From Frankia sp. (GTDB lineage: Bacteria > Actinomycetota > Actinomycetes > Frankiales > Frankiaceae), in assembly GCA_019689615.1 (NCBI GenBank), contig JADGHD010000078.1, positions 1 through 12,854 of the forward strand: a DNA stretch of 12,854 bases. The letters run 5' to 3'. This document shows, piece after piece, positions 6,442-12,740 of the stretch; the first letter of the stretch is position 1; the number at the start of each line of letters is the position of its first letter. The position numbers were made by a program, and so were the translations under genes. Below the pieces are notes generated by a model. That model was given only the letters and a program-made list of their open reading frames with translations, was not told the DNA's origin and searched no databases.

Positions 6442-7644
6442 TCACGTTGCCGACCCCCTTGCGCTCGACCAGCGTGCCGCGGGGGCGCCCGATGGGCGGG
6501 CGGCCACGCCGGCGGCCGCTGCCATGGCGGTGGCGCCCGCCGCCGCAGGGGGAACGGCGCCGCCGCCCGGGGCGGCGGGGTCGGCCGTGACCCGGTCGAT
6601 GGCGGCGAGCACGGCGGCCGGCGAGACCGGGTCCAGGCACGGGTGCCCGGGCACCGGGCACCCGCGGGCCCGGCAGCCGGCGCATTCGATGGCCTGGTTG
6701 CCGAGGAGCGCCAGCCGGTCGGTGTACGGCGCCCACCGCTCGGCGGGCACCGTCGGCGCGAACAGCGAGACGACCGGCACGCCGACCGCGGCGGCCAGGT
6801 GCGCGGGCCCGGTGTTGCCGCTGACCACGACCGCGGCCCCGGCCAGCACGCCGGCCAGCGCCGCCAGGTCGGTCCGGCCACCCAGGTCGCGCACGGGCGC
6901 GTTGGCCCGGACCCGCCCGGTGACGCTGACGGCGGCGGTAAGCCGGGCCTCGCCGGGGCCGCCGGTGACCACGACCGGCCGCCCGCCTTCGGCCAGCGCG
7001 CCGGCCAGCACCGCGAACCGTCGCGCCGGCCAGGCGCGGGCCGGCACCGACGCGCCCGGGTGCAGCACCACGTAGCGGCCGACGGCCCGCGCGATTGCCG
7101 CGCCGAGCAGCGGCGCCGGATCGGGCAGCGGCCAGCGGACGGCCAGCCGGCCATCGTCGCCGACGGGCAGCGGGTAGCCGAGCGCGGCGGCGGTCGACAG
7201 CGCCCGGCGCACCTCGTGCAGCGGCCCGCTGTGGCGCTCGGTCTCGTCGAGCCGGTGGCGGACGTCGAGCAGCGTGCCCGGGTAGTCCTCGCTGACCGCG
7301 GCGATCCGGCGGACCCCGGCCAGCCGCAGCAGCAGCGCCGTCGGCAGCGGGCTCTGGTGGAACGAGGTAAGGATCAGCGCGTCCTGGTAGCGGCCCCGGG
7401 CCAGCCGGTCCACGATCGCGTCGACGTCGGCGCGACGCGCCGGCGGCGGGGTGGCGTCGATCCACGGGCACGGCCAGACGACCACCTCGTCGACCCCGGG
7501 CAGCAGCCGGGCGGCCTGCTCGCCGCGCGGGCCGACGAGCAGGGTGACGTGGTCGGCGCCGGCGGCCACGGCGCGCACCGCCGGGCCGGCCAGCAGCACG
7601 TCACCCGCGCTGTCCAGGCGGACGACGAGCGCGCGCCGGCTCAT
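6442..7644 (-). CDS. Glycosyltransferase family 9 (ADP-heptosyltransferase-like)
   Basis: A 400-residue GT-B fold transferase of family 9, the group of ADP-heptose:LPS heptosyltransferases that occurs in some actinobacteria on other glycans or natural products. N-terminal signature: ALVVRLDSAGDVLLAGPAVRA (about 5-25). The C-terminal nucleotide-sugar half has YVVLHPGASVPARAWPARRFAVLAGAL (191-217), VVVTGGPGE, VVVSGNTGPAHLAAAVGVPVVSLFAPTVP (272-300) and a Cys-rich ECAGCRARGCPVPGHPCL (320-337). The last 45 residues are a low-complexity Ala/Pro/Gly tail, probably disordered. ATG 7644 overlaps the gmhB-type stop as ATGA, so the two are co-translated. The acceptor is unknown. The gmhA-like and hldE-like genes that would supply ADP-heptose are broken in this window. 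Confidence 0.9.
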   Translation of the reverse strand: MSRRALVVRLDSAGDVLLAGPAVRAVAAGADHVTLLVGPRGEQAARLLPGVDEVVVWPCPWIDATPPPARRADVDAIVDRLARGRYQDALILTSFHQSPLPTALLLRLAGVRRIAAVSEDYPGTLLDVRHRLDETERHSGPLHEVRRALSTAAALGYPLPVGDDGRLAVRWPLPDPAPLLGAAIARAVGRYVVLHPGASVPARAWPARRFAVLAGALAEGGRPVVVTGGPGEARLTAAVSVTGRVRANAPVRDLGGRTDLAALAGVLAGAAVVVSGNTGPAHLAAAVGVPVVSLFAPTVPAERWAPYTDRLALLGNQAIECAGCRARGCPVPGHPCLDPVSPAAVLAAIDRVTADPAAPGGGAVPPAAAGATAMAAAAGVAARPSGAPAARWSSARGSAT

Positions 7645-8192
7645 CGCGGCGCCCCCGCGCCGGCGAGCAGCAGCTCGACGGCGGCCAGCAGGTCCGTGGC
7701 AACCTCCGGCGCCGCCGCGACCTCGGCTGGTCGGGTCACCTGCGTGGGGACCAGGATCCCGCGGGCCGCCACGGCGGCCGCCGCGGCCACGTCGGCCCCG
7801 GTGTCCCCGATCAGCGCGCACCGGTCGGCCGGCACGCCGAGCCAGGCGGCGGCCGCGAACGGCAGACTGGGCGCCGGCTTGCGGCAGCCACAGCCGTCGT
7901 CCGGGTGGTGCGGGCAGCAGAACACCGGCCCGAGCCCGCCGAGCAACTCGGCCAGCCGCTGGTTGACCGCGGCCACCTGGCCGTGGGTGAGCAGCCCGCG
8001 GCCGATCCCGCTCTGGTTGGACACCACGGCCGTCGCCACGCCGGCCGAGCGCAGCCGCGCCAACGCGGCGGCGGCCGTCGGCACCGGCGCCACCCGGTCC
8101 GGGTCGCCGTTGTACGGGACGTCCACACACAGGGTTCCGTCCCGGTCGAAGAGCACGGCGGCGGGGACGCTGGACACAGTCCCGTGACACAT
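7641..8192 (-). CDS. gmhB: HAD-IIIA phosphatase, D-glycero-D-manno-heptose 1,7-bisphosphate phosphatase type
   Basis: GmhB removes the C7 phosphate from heptose 1,7-bisphosphate in ADP-heptose synthesis. The 183-residue protein has motif I FDRDGTLCVDVPYNGDPDRV (Asp16, Asp18), motif II VVSNQSGIGRGLLT (about 56-69), a zinc-binding loop CPHHPDDGCGCRKP with Cys93, His95, Cys101 and Cys103, Lys105 as motif III, and IGDTGAD (Asp130, Asp134) as motif IV. All catalytic and zinc residues are present, so it should be active. The ATG at 8192 has only a weak ribosome site; a GTG five codons later is an alternative. It lies upstream of and overlaps the GT9 gene. Histidinol-phosphatase activity is possible in this family, but the neighbours favour heptose. 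Confidence 0.9.
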   Translation of the reverse strand: MCHGTVSSVPAAVLFDRDGTLCVDVPYNGDPDRVAPVPTAAAALARLRSAGVATAVVSNQSGIGRGLLTHGQVAAVNQRLAELLGGLGPVFCCPHHPDDGCGCRKPAPSLPFAAAAWLGVPADRCALIGDTGADVAAAAAVAARGILVPTQVTRPAEVAAAPEVATDLLAAVELLLAGAGAPR

Positions 8193-8229
8193 AGTCCCGT
8201 GGCTGCCCTCACGTAGCGGAAGAAAACTA

Positions 8230-8373
8230 CTACGCAGGGTGGCTGGCTTTGGTCCCTGGCTGGCGGGCGGACTTGTCGGGGCACACCCCGAGGGCGGCGA
8301 GGACCGCCTCCACCCCGATGTCGGTCAGGCAGGCCGGGCCGTCGGCGGCGAGCGGGCAGCGCGCCGGCAGGCC
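8230..8373 (-). pseudogene. Orphan C-terminal fragment of a GT9-type transferase
   Basis: This minus-strand frame reads GLPARCPLAADGPACLTDIGVEAVLAALG and continues to a stop at 8230. The pattern CP-x5-7-CL-x5-AVLAA matches the end of the intact GT9 gene at 6442-7644 (GCPVPGHPCLDPVSPAAVLAAI). Nothing upstream in the same frame is recognisable as a GT9; the preceding bases belong to the end of the GT4 remnant. It is best read as the tail of a deleted third transferase. It fills most of the 182-base gap before gmhB, where I see no clear promoter. Short and recognised by eye. Confidence 0.38.
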
Positions 8374-8374
8374 G

Positions 8375-8968
8375 TCACCCGAGCCCGCCGTAGAGCCGCA
8401 GGTGGGCGTCGGCGACCGCCGGCCAGCCGCGGGCGGCGACCAGTGCCCGGCCGCCGGCGGTGACGGCCGCGCGCAGCCGCGCGTCGCCGAGCACCCGCCG
8501 GATCCCGGCCGCGAGCCCCGCCGGGTCGCGCACGCCGGGCACGACCACGGCCGTGCGACCGTCGACCAGGTCCGGGTCCGGCGGGTCCGCCGCGGTGACC
8601 ACGGTCGGCACGCCGTGCGCCATGGCGGCTGCCAGTGCCCCGCTGCGGGCGGTCACCCCGGCGGGGCAGCACGCACGCGTCGGCGCCGAGCAGGATCCGC
8701 GACACCTCGGCCGCCGGCAGGTGGCCGGTGAACGTCACCCGCTCGGCGACGCCGGCCGTCCTGGCGTGCTCCACCAGCTCGCGGCGCAGCGCGTCGGCCT
8801 GCGCGGCCGGCAGCGCCCGGGAGGTGAACCCGCCGGCCACCACCAGCCGCAGCCCCGGCCGCTTACCGGCGAGCAGGGCCAGCGCGTCCAGCAGGTAGCG
8901 GACCCCCTTGACCGGGTGCACGGGTGCACCAGTGAGCCCGTGAGTACCCAGCGTCCGCGAGCTGTCAT
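8375..8968 (-). pseudogene. Glycosyltransferase family 4-type remnant, 5'-truncated, two frameshifts
   Basis: Three reading frames join to give the C-terminal half of a GT4-type glycosyltransferase. The first (from about 8968) gives RGRWVLTGSLVHP. The second (to about 8665) gives VKGVRYLLDALALLAGKRPGLRLVVAGG, ELVEHARTAGVAERVTFTGHLPAAEVSRILLGADACVLP. The third (8656-8375) gives GVTARSGALAAAMAHGVPTVVTAADPP, ending IRRVLGDARLRAAVTAGGRALVAARGWPAVADAHLRLYGGLG. The first break is an exact 8-base tandem duplication at 8913-8928; the second is a single-base-class shift in a C-rich run near 8665. The N-terminal acceptor domain is absent, because the divergent GT9 gene begins at 9038. The frames fit the conserved order of the family, so this is decay and not chance ORFs. 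Confidence 0.75.
8913..8928. repeat. Exact 8-base tandem duplication CGGGTGCA x2
   Basis: CGGGTGCA occurs twice head to tail. Removing one copy joins GSLVHP to VKGVRYLLDAL in frame within the glycosyltransferase remnant. It looks like a slipped-strand duplication. Confidence 0.85.
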
Positions 8969-9037
8969 TGTTTGCTGGCGAGCAGTCTGGGCAGAGCTGG
9001 GCACAGACCGACGCCGCTGACCGCGACCGGAGGGCCC

Positions 9038-10237
9038 GTGACGACCGCCTTCGTGTCCCACCCGGCCGCCCGCACGAGACGCCGCCTCGACCTGTCCGCC
9101 GCCCGGCGGGTCCTCGTCATCCGGCCGGACAACCTCGGTGACGTCGTCCTGCTGACCCCGGCGCTGCGCGCGCTGCGCGCAGCGCTCCCGCCCGGCGCCC
9201 GGGTCGACCTGCTCGCGACGCCGGCCGGCGCCGCCGTGGCCGGCCTGGTCGAAGGGCTTGACGGCGTGCTCGAGGTGAGCTCGGTGTGCTGGCAGGACGC
9301 CGACGGACGGCCGGTCGACCAGGCGGAGCAGGCCAGCCTGGTCCGCCGGCTGGCCGCCGGCCACTACGACGTGGCCATCGTGTTCACGTCGTTCTCCGAG
9401 TCGCCATGGCCGGCGGCGTACGTGTGCGCGCTGGCCGGGATCGGGGTGCGGGCCGGGGCGTCCCGCGAGTTCGGCGGCTCGCTGCTCACCCACTGGGTCG
9501 ACGACCTGCCCGACGGCCTGCACCAGGCCGACCGGGCGCTCGCGCTGCTGCAGCGGCTCGGCGTGCCCACGGCCGGCGCCGCCGACCGGGCGCTGGCGCT
9601 GCGGGTCCCGGCGAGCGGGGCCGCCCGGATGGCGCGGCGTTGGGCCCCGGACGGGACGCCCTACGCGGTGCTGCTGCCCGGCGCGACCTGCCCGGCGCGC
9701 CGCTACCCGGCCGGCCGCTTCGGCCAGGTGGGCCGGGCGCTCGCCGCCGCCGGCCTGCTGGTGATCGTCGCGGGCACGGCCAGGGAGGCCGAGCTGGTCT
9801 CGGCGGTCTGCCGCGCCGCCCGCCCAGCGGCCGGGCCGTGCGCGCCCACGGCCGTGGCCGGCGCCCGCGCGCCGGTGGTGGGCCTGGCGGGGGAGCTCGG
9901 CGTCGCGGAGCTGGCCGCGCTGCTGCGGGGCGCCGCCATCGTCGTCACCAACAACTCCGGGGGTGCGCACCTCGCCGACGCCGTGCGCGCCCCACAGGTG
10001 ACCCTGTTCGCCGGCACCGAGCGGGAGGAGGAGTACCGGCCCCGGTCGGGCCGGTCGGTGGTGCTGCGCCAGCCGACGCCGTGCGCGCCCTGCCGCTCGT
10101 TCGTCTGCCGCTACCAGCAGGAGTGCCTGGACATCCCGCCCGGGCGGGTGGCCGCCGCCGCGCTCGCGCTCGCCCGGCCCACCCCCGAGCCCGCGGTGGC
10201 CGCCGCCGCGGGCCACGCCGTGCGGGCGGCGACGTGA
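9038..10237 (+). CDS. Glycosyltransferase family 9 (ADP-heptosyltransferase-like), second copy
   Basis: A 399-residue GT9 transferase, distinct from the one at 6442-7644. N-terminal signature: RRVLVIRPDNLGDVVLLTPALRALRAALP (about 23-51). C-terminal half: AVLLPGATCPARRYPAGRFGQVGRAL (210-235), LVIVAGTAREAELV, IVVTNNSGGAHLADAVRAPQVTLFAGTEREEEY (301-333) and a Cys-rich PCAPCRSFVCRYQQECLDIPPGRV (348-371). Its four Cys residues near the end parallel the Cys cluster of the other GT9. GTG 9038 is chosen because GGAGGG lies just upstream (9029-9034, short spacing) and the family signature begins soon after. Its stop overlaps the GTG of the hldE-like remnant (GTGA at 10234), the relic of an operon. Divergent from the GT4 remnant. 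Confidence 0.9.
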   Translation: MTTAFVSHPAARTRRRLDLSAARRVLVIRPDNLGDVVLLTPALRALRAALPPGARVDLLATPAGAAVAGLVEGLDGVLEVSSVCWQDADGRPVDQAEQASLVRRLAAGHYDVAIVFTSFSESPWPAAYVCALAGIGVRAGASREFGGSLLTHWVDDLPDGLHQADRALALLQRLGVPTAGAADRALALRVPASGAARMARRWAPDGTPYAVLLPGATCPARRYPAGRFGQVGRALAAAGLLVIVAGTAREAELVSAVCRAARPAAGPCAPTAVAGARAPVVGLAGELGVAELAALLRGAAIVVTNNSGGAHLADAVRAPQVTLFAGTEREEEYRPRSGRSVVLRQPTPCAPCRSFVCRYQQECLDIPPGRVAAAALALARPTPEPAVAAAAGHAVRAAT

Positions 10238-10487
10238 CGGGCGCGCTGCCGCCCCGGTTCGCCGGGCTGCCCATGCTGGTCGTCGGCGACGTGATGCTCG
10301 ACGTGTGGAGCTGGGGGCCGCCCCGGGGGCTGTCCCGGGCTGCGGGCCAGCGGGGCCAGGGCCGCCGCGGTCACCCTCGACCGGGACGGGGGTGGTGCTG
10401 CTCGCCGAGGAGGCCGAGCCGTGGCACCTGCCGGCGCGGGAGCCGGCGCCCGAGGAGCACACCTCGGGTGCCGGTGACACCTTCGTA
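10234..10487 (+). pseudogene. hldE: Remnant of HldE/RfaE-type heptose-7-phosphate kinase
   Basis: HldE phosphorylates heptose 7-phosphate and, in its C-terminal domain, adds the nucleotide. From GTG 10234 the frame reads RFAGLPMLVVGDVMLDVWSWGPPRGLSRA, the exact beginning of a PfkB-type HldE kinase (LVVGDVMLD). The sequence then jumps: another frame at 10361 gives AAAVTLDRDG. After one further base the third frame gives VVLLAEEAEPWHLPAREPAPEEHTSGAGDTFV, which holds the anion-hole/catalytic GAGDTF motif from near the kinase C-terminus. About 200 residues of the middle of the kinase, the end of the kinase and the whole nucleotidyltransferase domain are absent. The gene is therefore a deletion plus frameshift remnant and certainly inactive. 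It followed the GT9 gene with a GTGA overlap. Confidence 0.8.
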
Positions 10488-10586
10488 CGGCTGAAGGTCC
10501 TACGGCGCGAAGCGGCGAAGGCCGGACAGGCGCGGGCGGTAGGCCGACAATGCCTGGCGTGGGCGCGCCGAGCCGAGGGAGCCGCC

Positions 10587-11051
10587 ATGCCCGACCCAAA
10601 GGAGCCCGACCCGCAGCAGCCCGACCCGCAGGAGCCCGAAGCGAAGGAGACGGTCACCGAGTTCCTCGCCGCGCTGGAGGCGCTCGACATCGACGCGGCG
10701 CTCGCGCTCGTCGCCGACGATGTCATCTACCAGAACGTGCCGCTGCCGCCGGCCCGGGGCCGGGCCGCCGTGGAGAAGCAGCTGCGCTGGCTGGCCCGGC
10801 ACAGCACGGGGTTCGAGGCCCGCGTCCGCCACATCGCCGCCGACGGGCCGGTCGTGCTCACCGAGCGGACCGACGTGCTGCGCTCGGGGGCCTGGTCGGC
10901 GTCGTTCTGGGTCTGCGGGACGTTCGAGGTCCGTGACGGCCGCATCGTGCTGTGGCGCGACTACTTCGACTGGGCGACCTTCCTCGCCGCCAGCGTCCGC
11001 GGGGCCGGCGCCGCCCTGCTCGCCCGCGCGGGCCGGCTGCGCGGCGCGTAG
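10587..11051 (+). CDS. Limonene-1,2-epoxide hydrolase-like / SnoaL-like protein
   Basis: A 154-residue cone-fold (NTF2-like) protein of the limonene-1,2-epoxide hydrolase type. The Rhodococcus enzyme uses Tyr53/Asn55 to place water and Arg99, Asp101 and Asp132 (with Trp130 nearby) for catalysis. Equivalent residues here are Tyr48-x-Asn50 (VIYQNVPL), Arg94 and Asp96 (ERTDVL), and Trp123 with Asp125 (LWRDYFDW). All are retained, so epoxide hydrolysis is plausible, though the natural substrate is unknown. Residues 2-21 are a Pro/Asp/Glu/Gln tail built of PDPxxP-like units, absent from typical members. GAGGGAG a few bases before ATG 10587 supports the start. Between the hldE remnant and this gene lie about 100 bases with no recognised signal. 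Confidence 0.82.
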   Translation: MPDPKEPDPQQPDPQEPEAKETVTEFLAALEALDIDAALALVADDVIYQNVPLPPARGRAAVEKQLRWLARHSTGFEARVRHIAADGPVVLTERTDVLRSGAWSASFWVCGTFEVRDGRIVLWRDYFDWATFLAASVRGAGAALLARAGRLRGA

Positions 11052-11139
11052 CCGCGGCTCGCCCGGCGGGCCGTGCCGTCGCCAGCGCCCGACGCGCAGC
11101 CAGCCGGGGGACACGCGCCGGGGGCCGATGCGGGTGCCC

Positions 11140-11157
11140 CCGGCGGTGCGCCGCCGG
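11140..11157. terminator. GC hairpin between convergent genes
   Basis: CCGGCGG-TGCG-CCGCCGG is a perfect 7-base stem with a 4-base loop, followed by AAACC and a second GC-rich dyad at about 11163-11177. It lies between the converging epoxide-hydrolase-like and dehydrogenase genes. There is no T-run, so the role in ending transcription is inferred from place only. Confidence 0.35.
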
Positions 11158-11195
11158 AAACCGGCGGGGGCCCGCCGCCAGCCGGCGCGGGCGGC

Positions 11196-12032
11196 CTACT
11201 TGAGCAGGGCACCGGCGTCGACCGGGAGGGTGACGCCGGTGATGAAGCGGGCCTCGTCGGAGACCAGGAACAGGACAGCGTTGCTGATGTCGATCGGCTC
11301 GACCCACGGCGTGGGCAGCAGGTGCATGTTCCGCGACACGGCGGCGAAGTCGTCGACGGTGGGGTTCTCCAGGTCCGGCCGGAACAGGTTGAACGTCTTC
11401 TGGTTCATGATCATCGGCGTGTTGACCTGGGTCGGGTGGATCGTGTTGACCCGGATTCCGTACTTGCCGAGCTCCACCGCGAGCGTGCGCATGATCCCGA
11501 CGACGCCGTGCTTGGCGGCCACGTAGTGGCCGATGTAGGCGTGGCCGGACAGGCCGCCGGTGGAGCTGGTCAGCACGATGGAGCCACCGCGGCGGCCGGC
11601 CCTGATGTGCGGGATCGCGGCCTTGCACGACAGCCAGACCCCGGTCAGGTTGACGTCGATCATGTCGCGCCAGGTCCGCTCGCTCATCGTCTCCAGCGAC
11701 GCCCCGTCGCTGCCCAGGCCCGCGTTCGCCACGCAGATGTCGAGCCGGCCGAACCGGGCGGCCCCCTCGTCGACGACAGCCTTCATCGCCTCGAAGTCGC
11801 GCACGTCGACCTGCTCGGCGATGATGCGCCGGCCCAGCTTCTCCACCTGGGCCACGGTCTCGGCGAGGTCCTCGGGCGTCGGCATCTCGAACGCCGCCCC
11901 CTCGAGCTGCCGGCAGACGTCGACCGCGATGATGTCCGCGCCCTCCTCGGCCAGCCGGACCGCGTGGCTGCGGCCCTGGCCGCGGGCCGCCCCGGTGATG
12001 AACGCGACCTTGCCCTCGACTCGTCCCGGCAT
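11196..12032 (-). CDS. Mycofactocin-type short-chain dehydrogenase/reductase
   Basis: A 278-residue SDR oxidoreductase. It has the NAD-binding TGAARGQG at 13-20, an acidic Asp38 after the second strand (NAD rather than NADP), NAG at 103-105, Ser157, Tyr170 and Lys174 as catalytic residues, and RVNTIHPTQVNTPMI. The opening VEGKVAFITGAARGQGRSHAVRLAEEGADIIAVDVCRQ, the extra segment of about 20 residues (LEGAAFEMPTPEDLAETV) after the acidic Asp, and the ending TGVTLPVDAG mark the mycofactocin-linked SDR group. In that group NAD is bound tightly and re-oxidised by the peptide-derived cofactor mycofactocin. Substrates are usually alcohols, and this one is not known. ATG 12032 is the first start before the family signature; only a loose G-rich site precedes it. 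Convergent with the epoxide-hydrolase-like gene. Confidence 0.93.
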   Translation of the reverse strand: MPGRVEGKVAFITGAARGQGRSHAVRLAEEGADIIAVDVCRQLEGAAFEMPTPEDLAETVAQVEKLGRRIIAEQVDVRDFEAMKAVVDEGAARFGRLDICVANAGLGSDGASLETMSERTWRDMIDVNLTGVWLSCKAAIPHIRAGRRGGSIVLTSSTGGLSGHAYIGHYVAAKHGVVGIMRTLAVELGKYGIRVNTIHPTQVNTPMIMNQKTFNLFRPDLENPTVDDFAAVSRNMHLLPTPWVEPIDISNAVLFLVSDEARFITGVTLPVDAGALLK

Positions 12033-12077
12033 CGATACCCCGTCTCCGCAGCCGCGGCACAGGCCGCGCATCCCAGG

Positions 12078-12103
12078 GCCTGCTGGGCACTCGCCCAGCA
12101 GGC
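12078..12103. promoter_or_regulatory. Perfect 11-base inverted repeat in dehydrogenase leader
   Basis: GCCTGCTGGGC, a loop of ACTC, then GCCCAGCAGGC. All 11 pairs match. It ends 45 bases upstream of the dehydrogenase ATG and contains no T-run, so it is either an operator dyad or a stable hairpin in the leader RNA. Confidence 0.6.
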
Positions 12104-12115
12104 ATCGTGGGCATC

Positions 12116-12145
12116 TGGGTAGCACCTGTCTCACCGGCCGGTCAA
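12116..12145 (-). promoter_or_regulatory. Possible sigma-70 type promoter of the dehydrogenase
   Basis: On the minus strand TTGACC (12145-12140) is 18 bases before TACCCA (12121-12116). The -35 is five of six to consensus, the -10 poor. If real, transcription begins near 12109 and the inverted repeat at 12078-12103 is at the 5' end of the RNA. Confidence 0.3.
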
Positions 12146-12247
12146 GGGCCTGCCGTGCCCGGGGAGCGGCCGGCTGACGGATGGCCGACGGTCGGCTACC
12201 CGTCGAACGGGGGCCGGCGCCCACGCCAGGGCCGTACAACCGAGGGC

Positions 12248-12442
12248 ATGTCGAGGTGGATGGCCCTGCTGGGTGCGGTGGTGGTCGGTGTCGTCGGTAC
12301 GCCCGTGGCGCTGGCCTTCGTGCTGCCGTCGTACCAGGTGTTCCTGATCTGGCCGATGGCAGCTCCGGCTCGGACAGCACGAGCTGGTGACCGCCGGCCG
12401 GCCTGCGGAGATGATCTCCAGCGGCCCTTGGTCTGGCAGTGA
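12248..12442 (+). CDS. Hypothetical small membrane protein (doubtful)
   Basis: A 64-codon frame beginning MSRWMALLGAVVVGVVGTPVALAFVLPSYQVFLIWPM: a basic start, then one long hydrophobic stretch (about residues 5-28) and a second weaker one (about 30-37). It could be a small integral or secreted protein. GAGGG lies too close to the ATG to be an ideal ribosome site. After LIWPM the frame becomes Arg/Pro-rich and ordinary, while the neighbouring frame gives SSGSDSTSW and a stop, so a frameshift near 12358 is possible. I do not recognise any family. Apart from this, I see no gene in the roughly 490 bases between 12033 and 12519. Confidence 0.3.
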   Translation: MSRWMALLGAVVVGVVGTPVALAFVLPSYQVFLIWPMAAPARTARAGDRRPACGDDLQRPLVWQ

Positions 12443-12451
12443 TCCGGGGTA

Positions 12452-12482
12452 GCGACAGCACCCCCGTCAGACCGTGTAGCAT
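12452..12482 (+). promoter_or_regulatory. Possible promoter of tRNA-Leu
   Basis: GCGACA (12452-12457) and TAGCAT (12477-12482) are separated by 19 bases and end 37 bases before the tRNA. Each matches four of six consensus bases. Weak evidence. Confidence 0.25.
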
Positions 12483-12519
12483 CGCCTTGTCACCGCGGCG
12501 AGCAGCCCGGGAGTCACCT

Positions 12520-12604
12520 GCGCGGGTGGCGGAATGGCAGACGCGCTAGCTTGAGGTGCTAGTGCCCTCTTACGGGCGTGGGGGTTCAAGTCCCCCTCCG
12601 CGCA
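12520..12604 (+). tRNA. tRNA-Leu (anticodon GAG)
   Basis: An 85-base class II tRNA. Acceptor stem GCGCGGG (12520-12526) pairs with TCCGCGC (12597-12603) with one G-T pair, and the discriminator base is A. The D arm has GGAATGGCAGA. Anticodon stem CTAGC/GCTAG encloses loop TTGAGGT with anticodon GAG at 12553-12555, reading CUC and CUU. The long variable arm (GCCC...GGGC) identifies Leu. The T stem GGGGG/CCCCC encloses TTCAAGT. The 3' CCA is not encoded (the bases after A are CAA). It stands alone, with an opposing dehydrogenase upstream and a terminator downstream. Confidence 0.96.
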
Positions 12605-12646
12605 CAACTGAAGACCGAGCGGAATGGTGGCGGTCCCGCGGACCTG

Positions 12647-12676
12647 GCCGGCGAGGAGTCTCTCGCCGGCTCTTTT
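12647..12676 (+). terminator. Rho-independent terminator after tRNA-Leu
   Basis: GCCGGCGAG (12647-12655), a loop GAGTCT, and CTCGCCGGC (12662-12670) form a perfect 9-base stem, followed at once by TCTTTT. It is the only classical terminator in the window. Confidence 0.85.
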
Positions 12677-12740
12677 GATCTTCGCCCTCGCGCGGTCCGG
12701 TACTGAGCATCTGCGCAGGTCCTGTGACATTGTCTGCTCC

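Noticed and set aside
8735..10726. A 663-codon minus-strand open frame over the second GT9 gene
   Set aside because: Mostly antisense noise. Only its last part (WVLTGSLVHP) is meaningful, as a piece of the GT4 remnant, and it is counted there.
12520..12604. tRNA-Leu as an integration site for a mobile element
   Set aside because: I see no repeated tRNA 3' end, integrase or other mobile gene in the window, though an element could begin beyond it.
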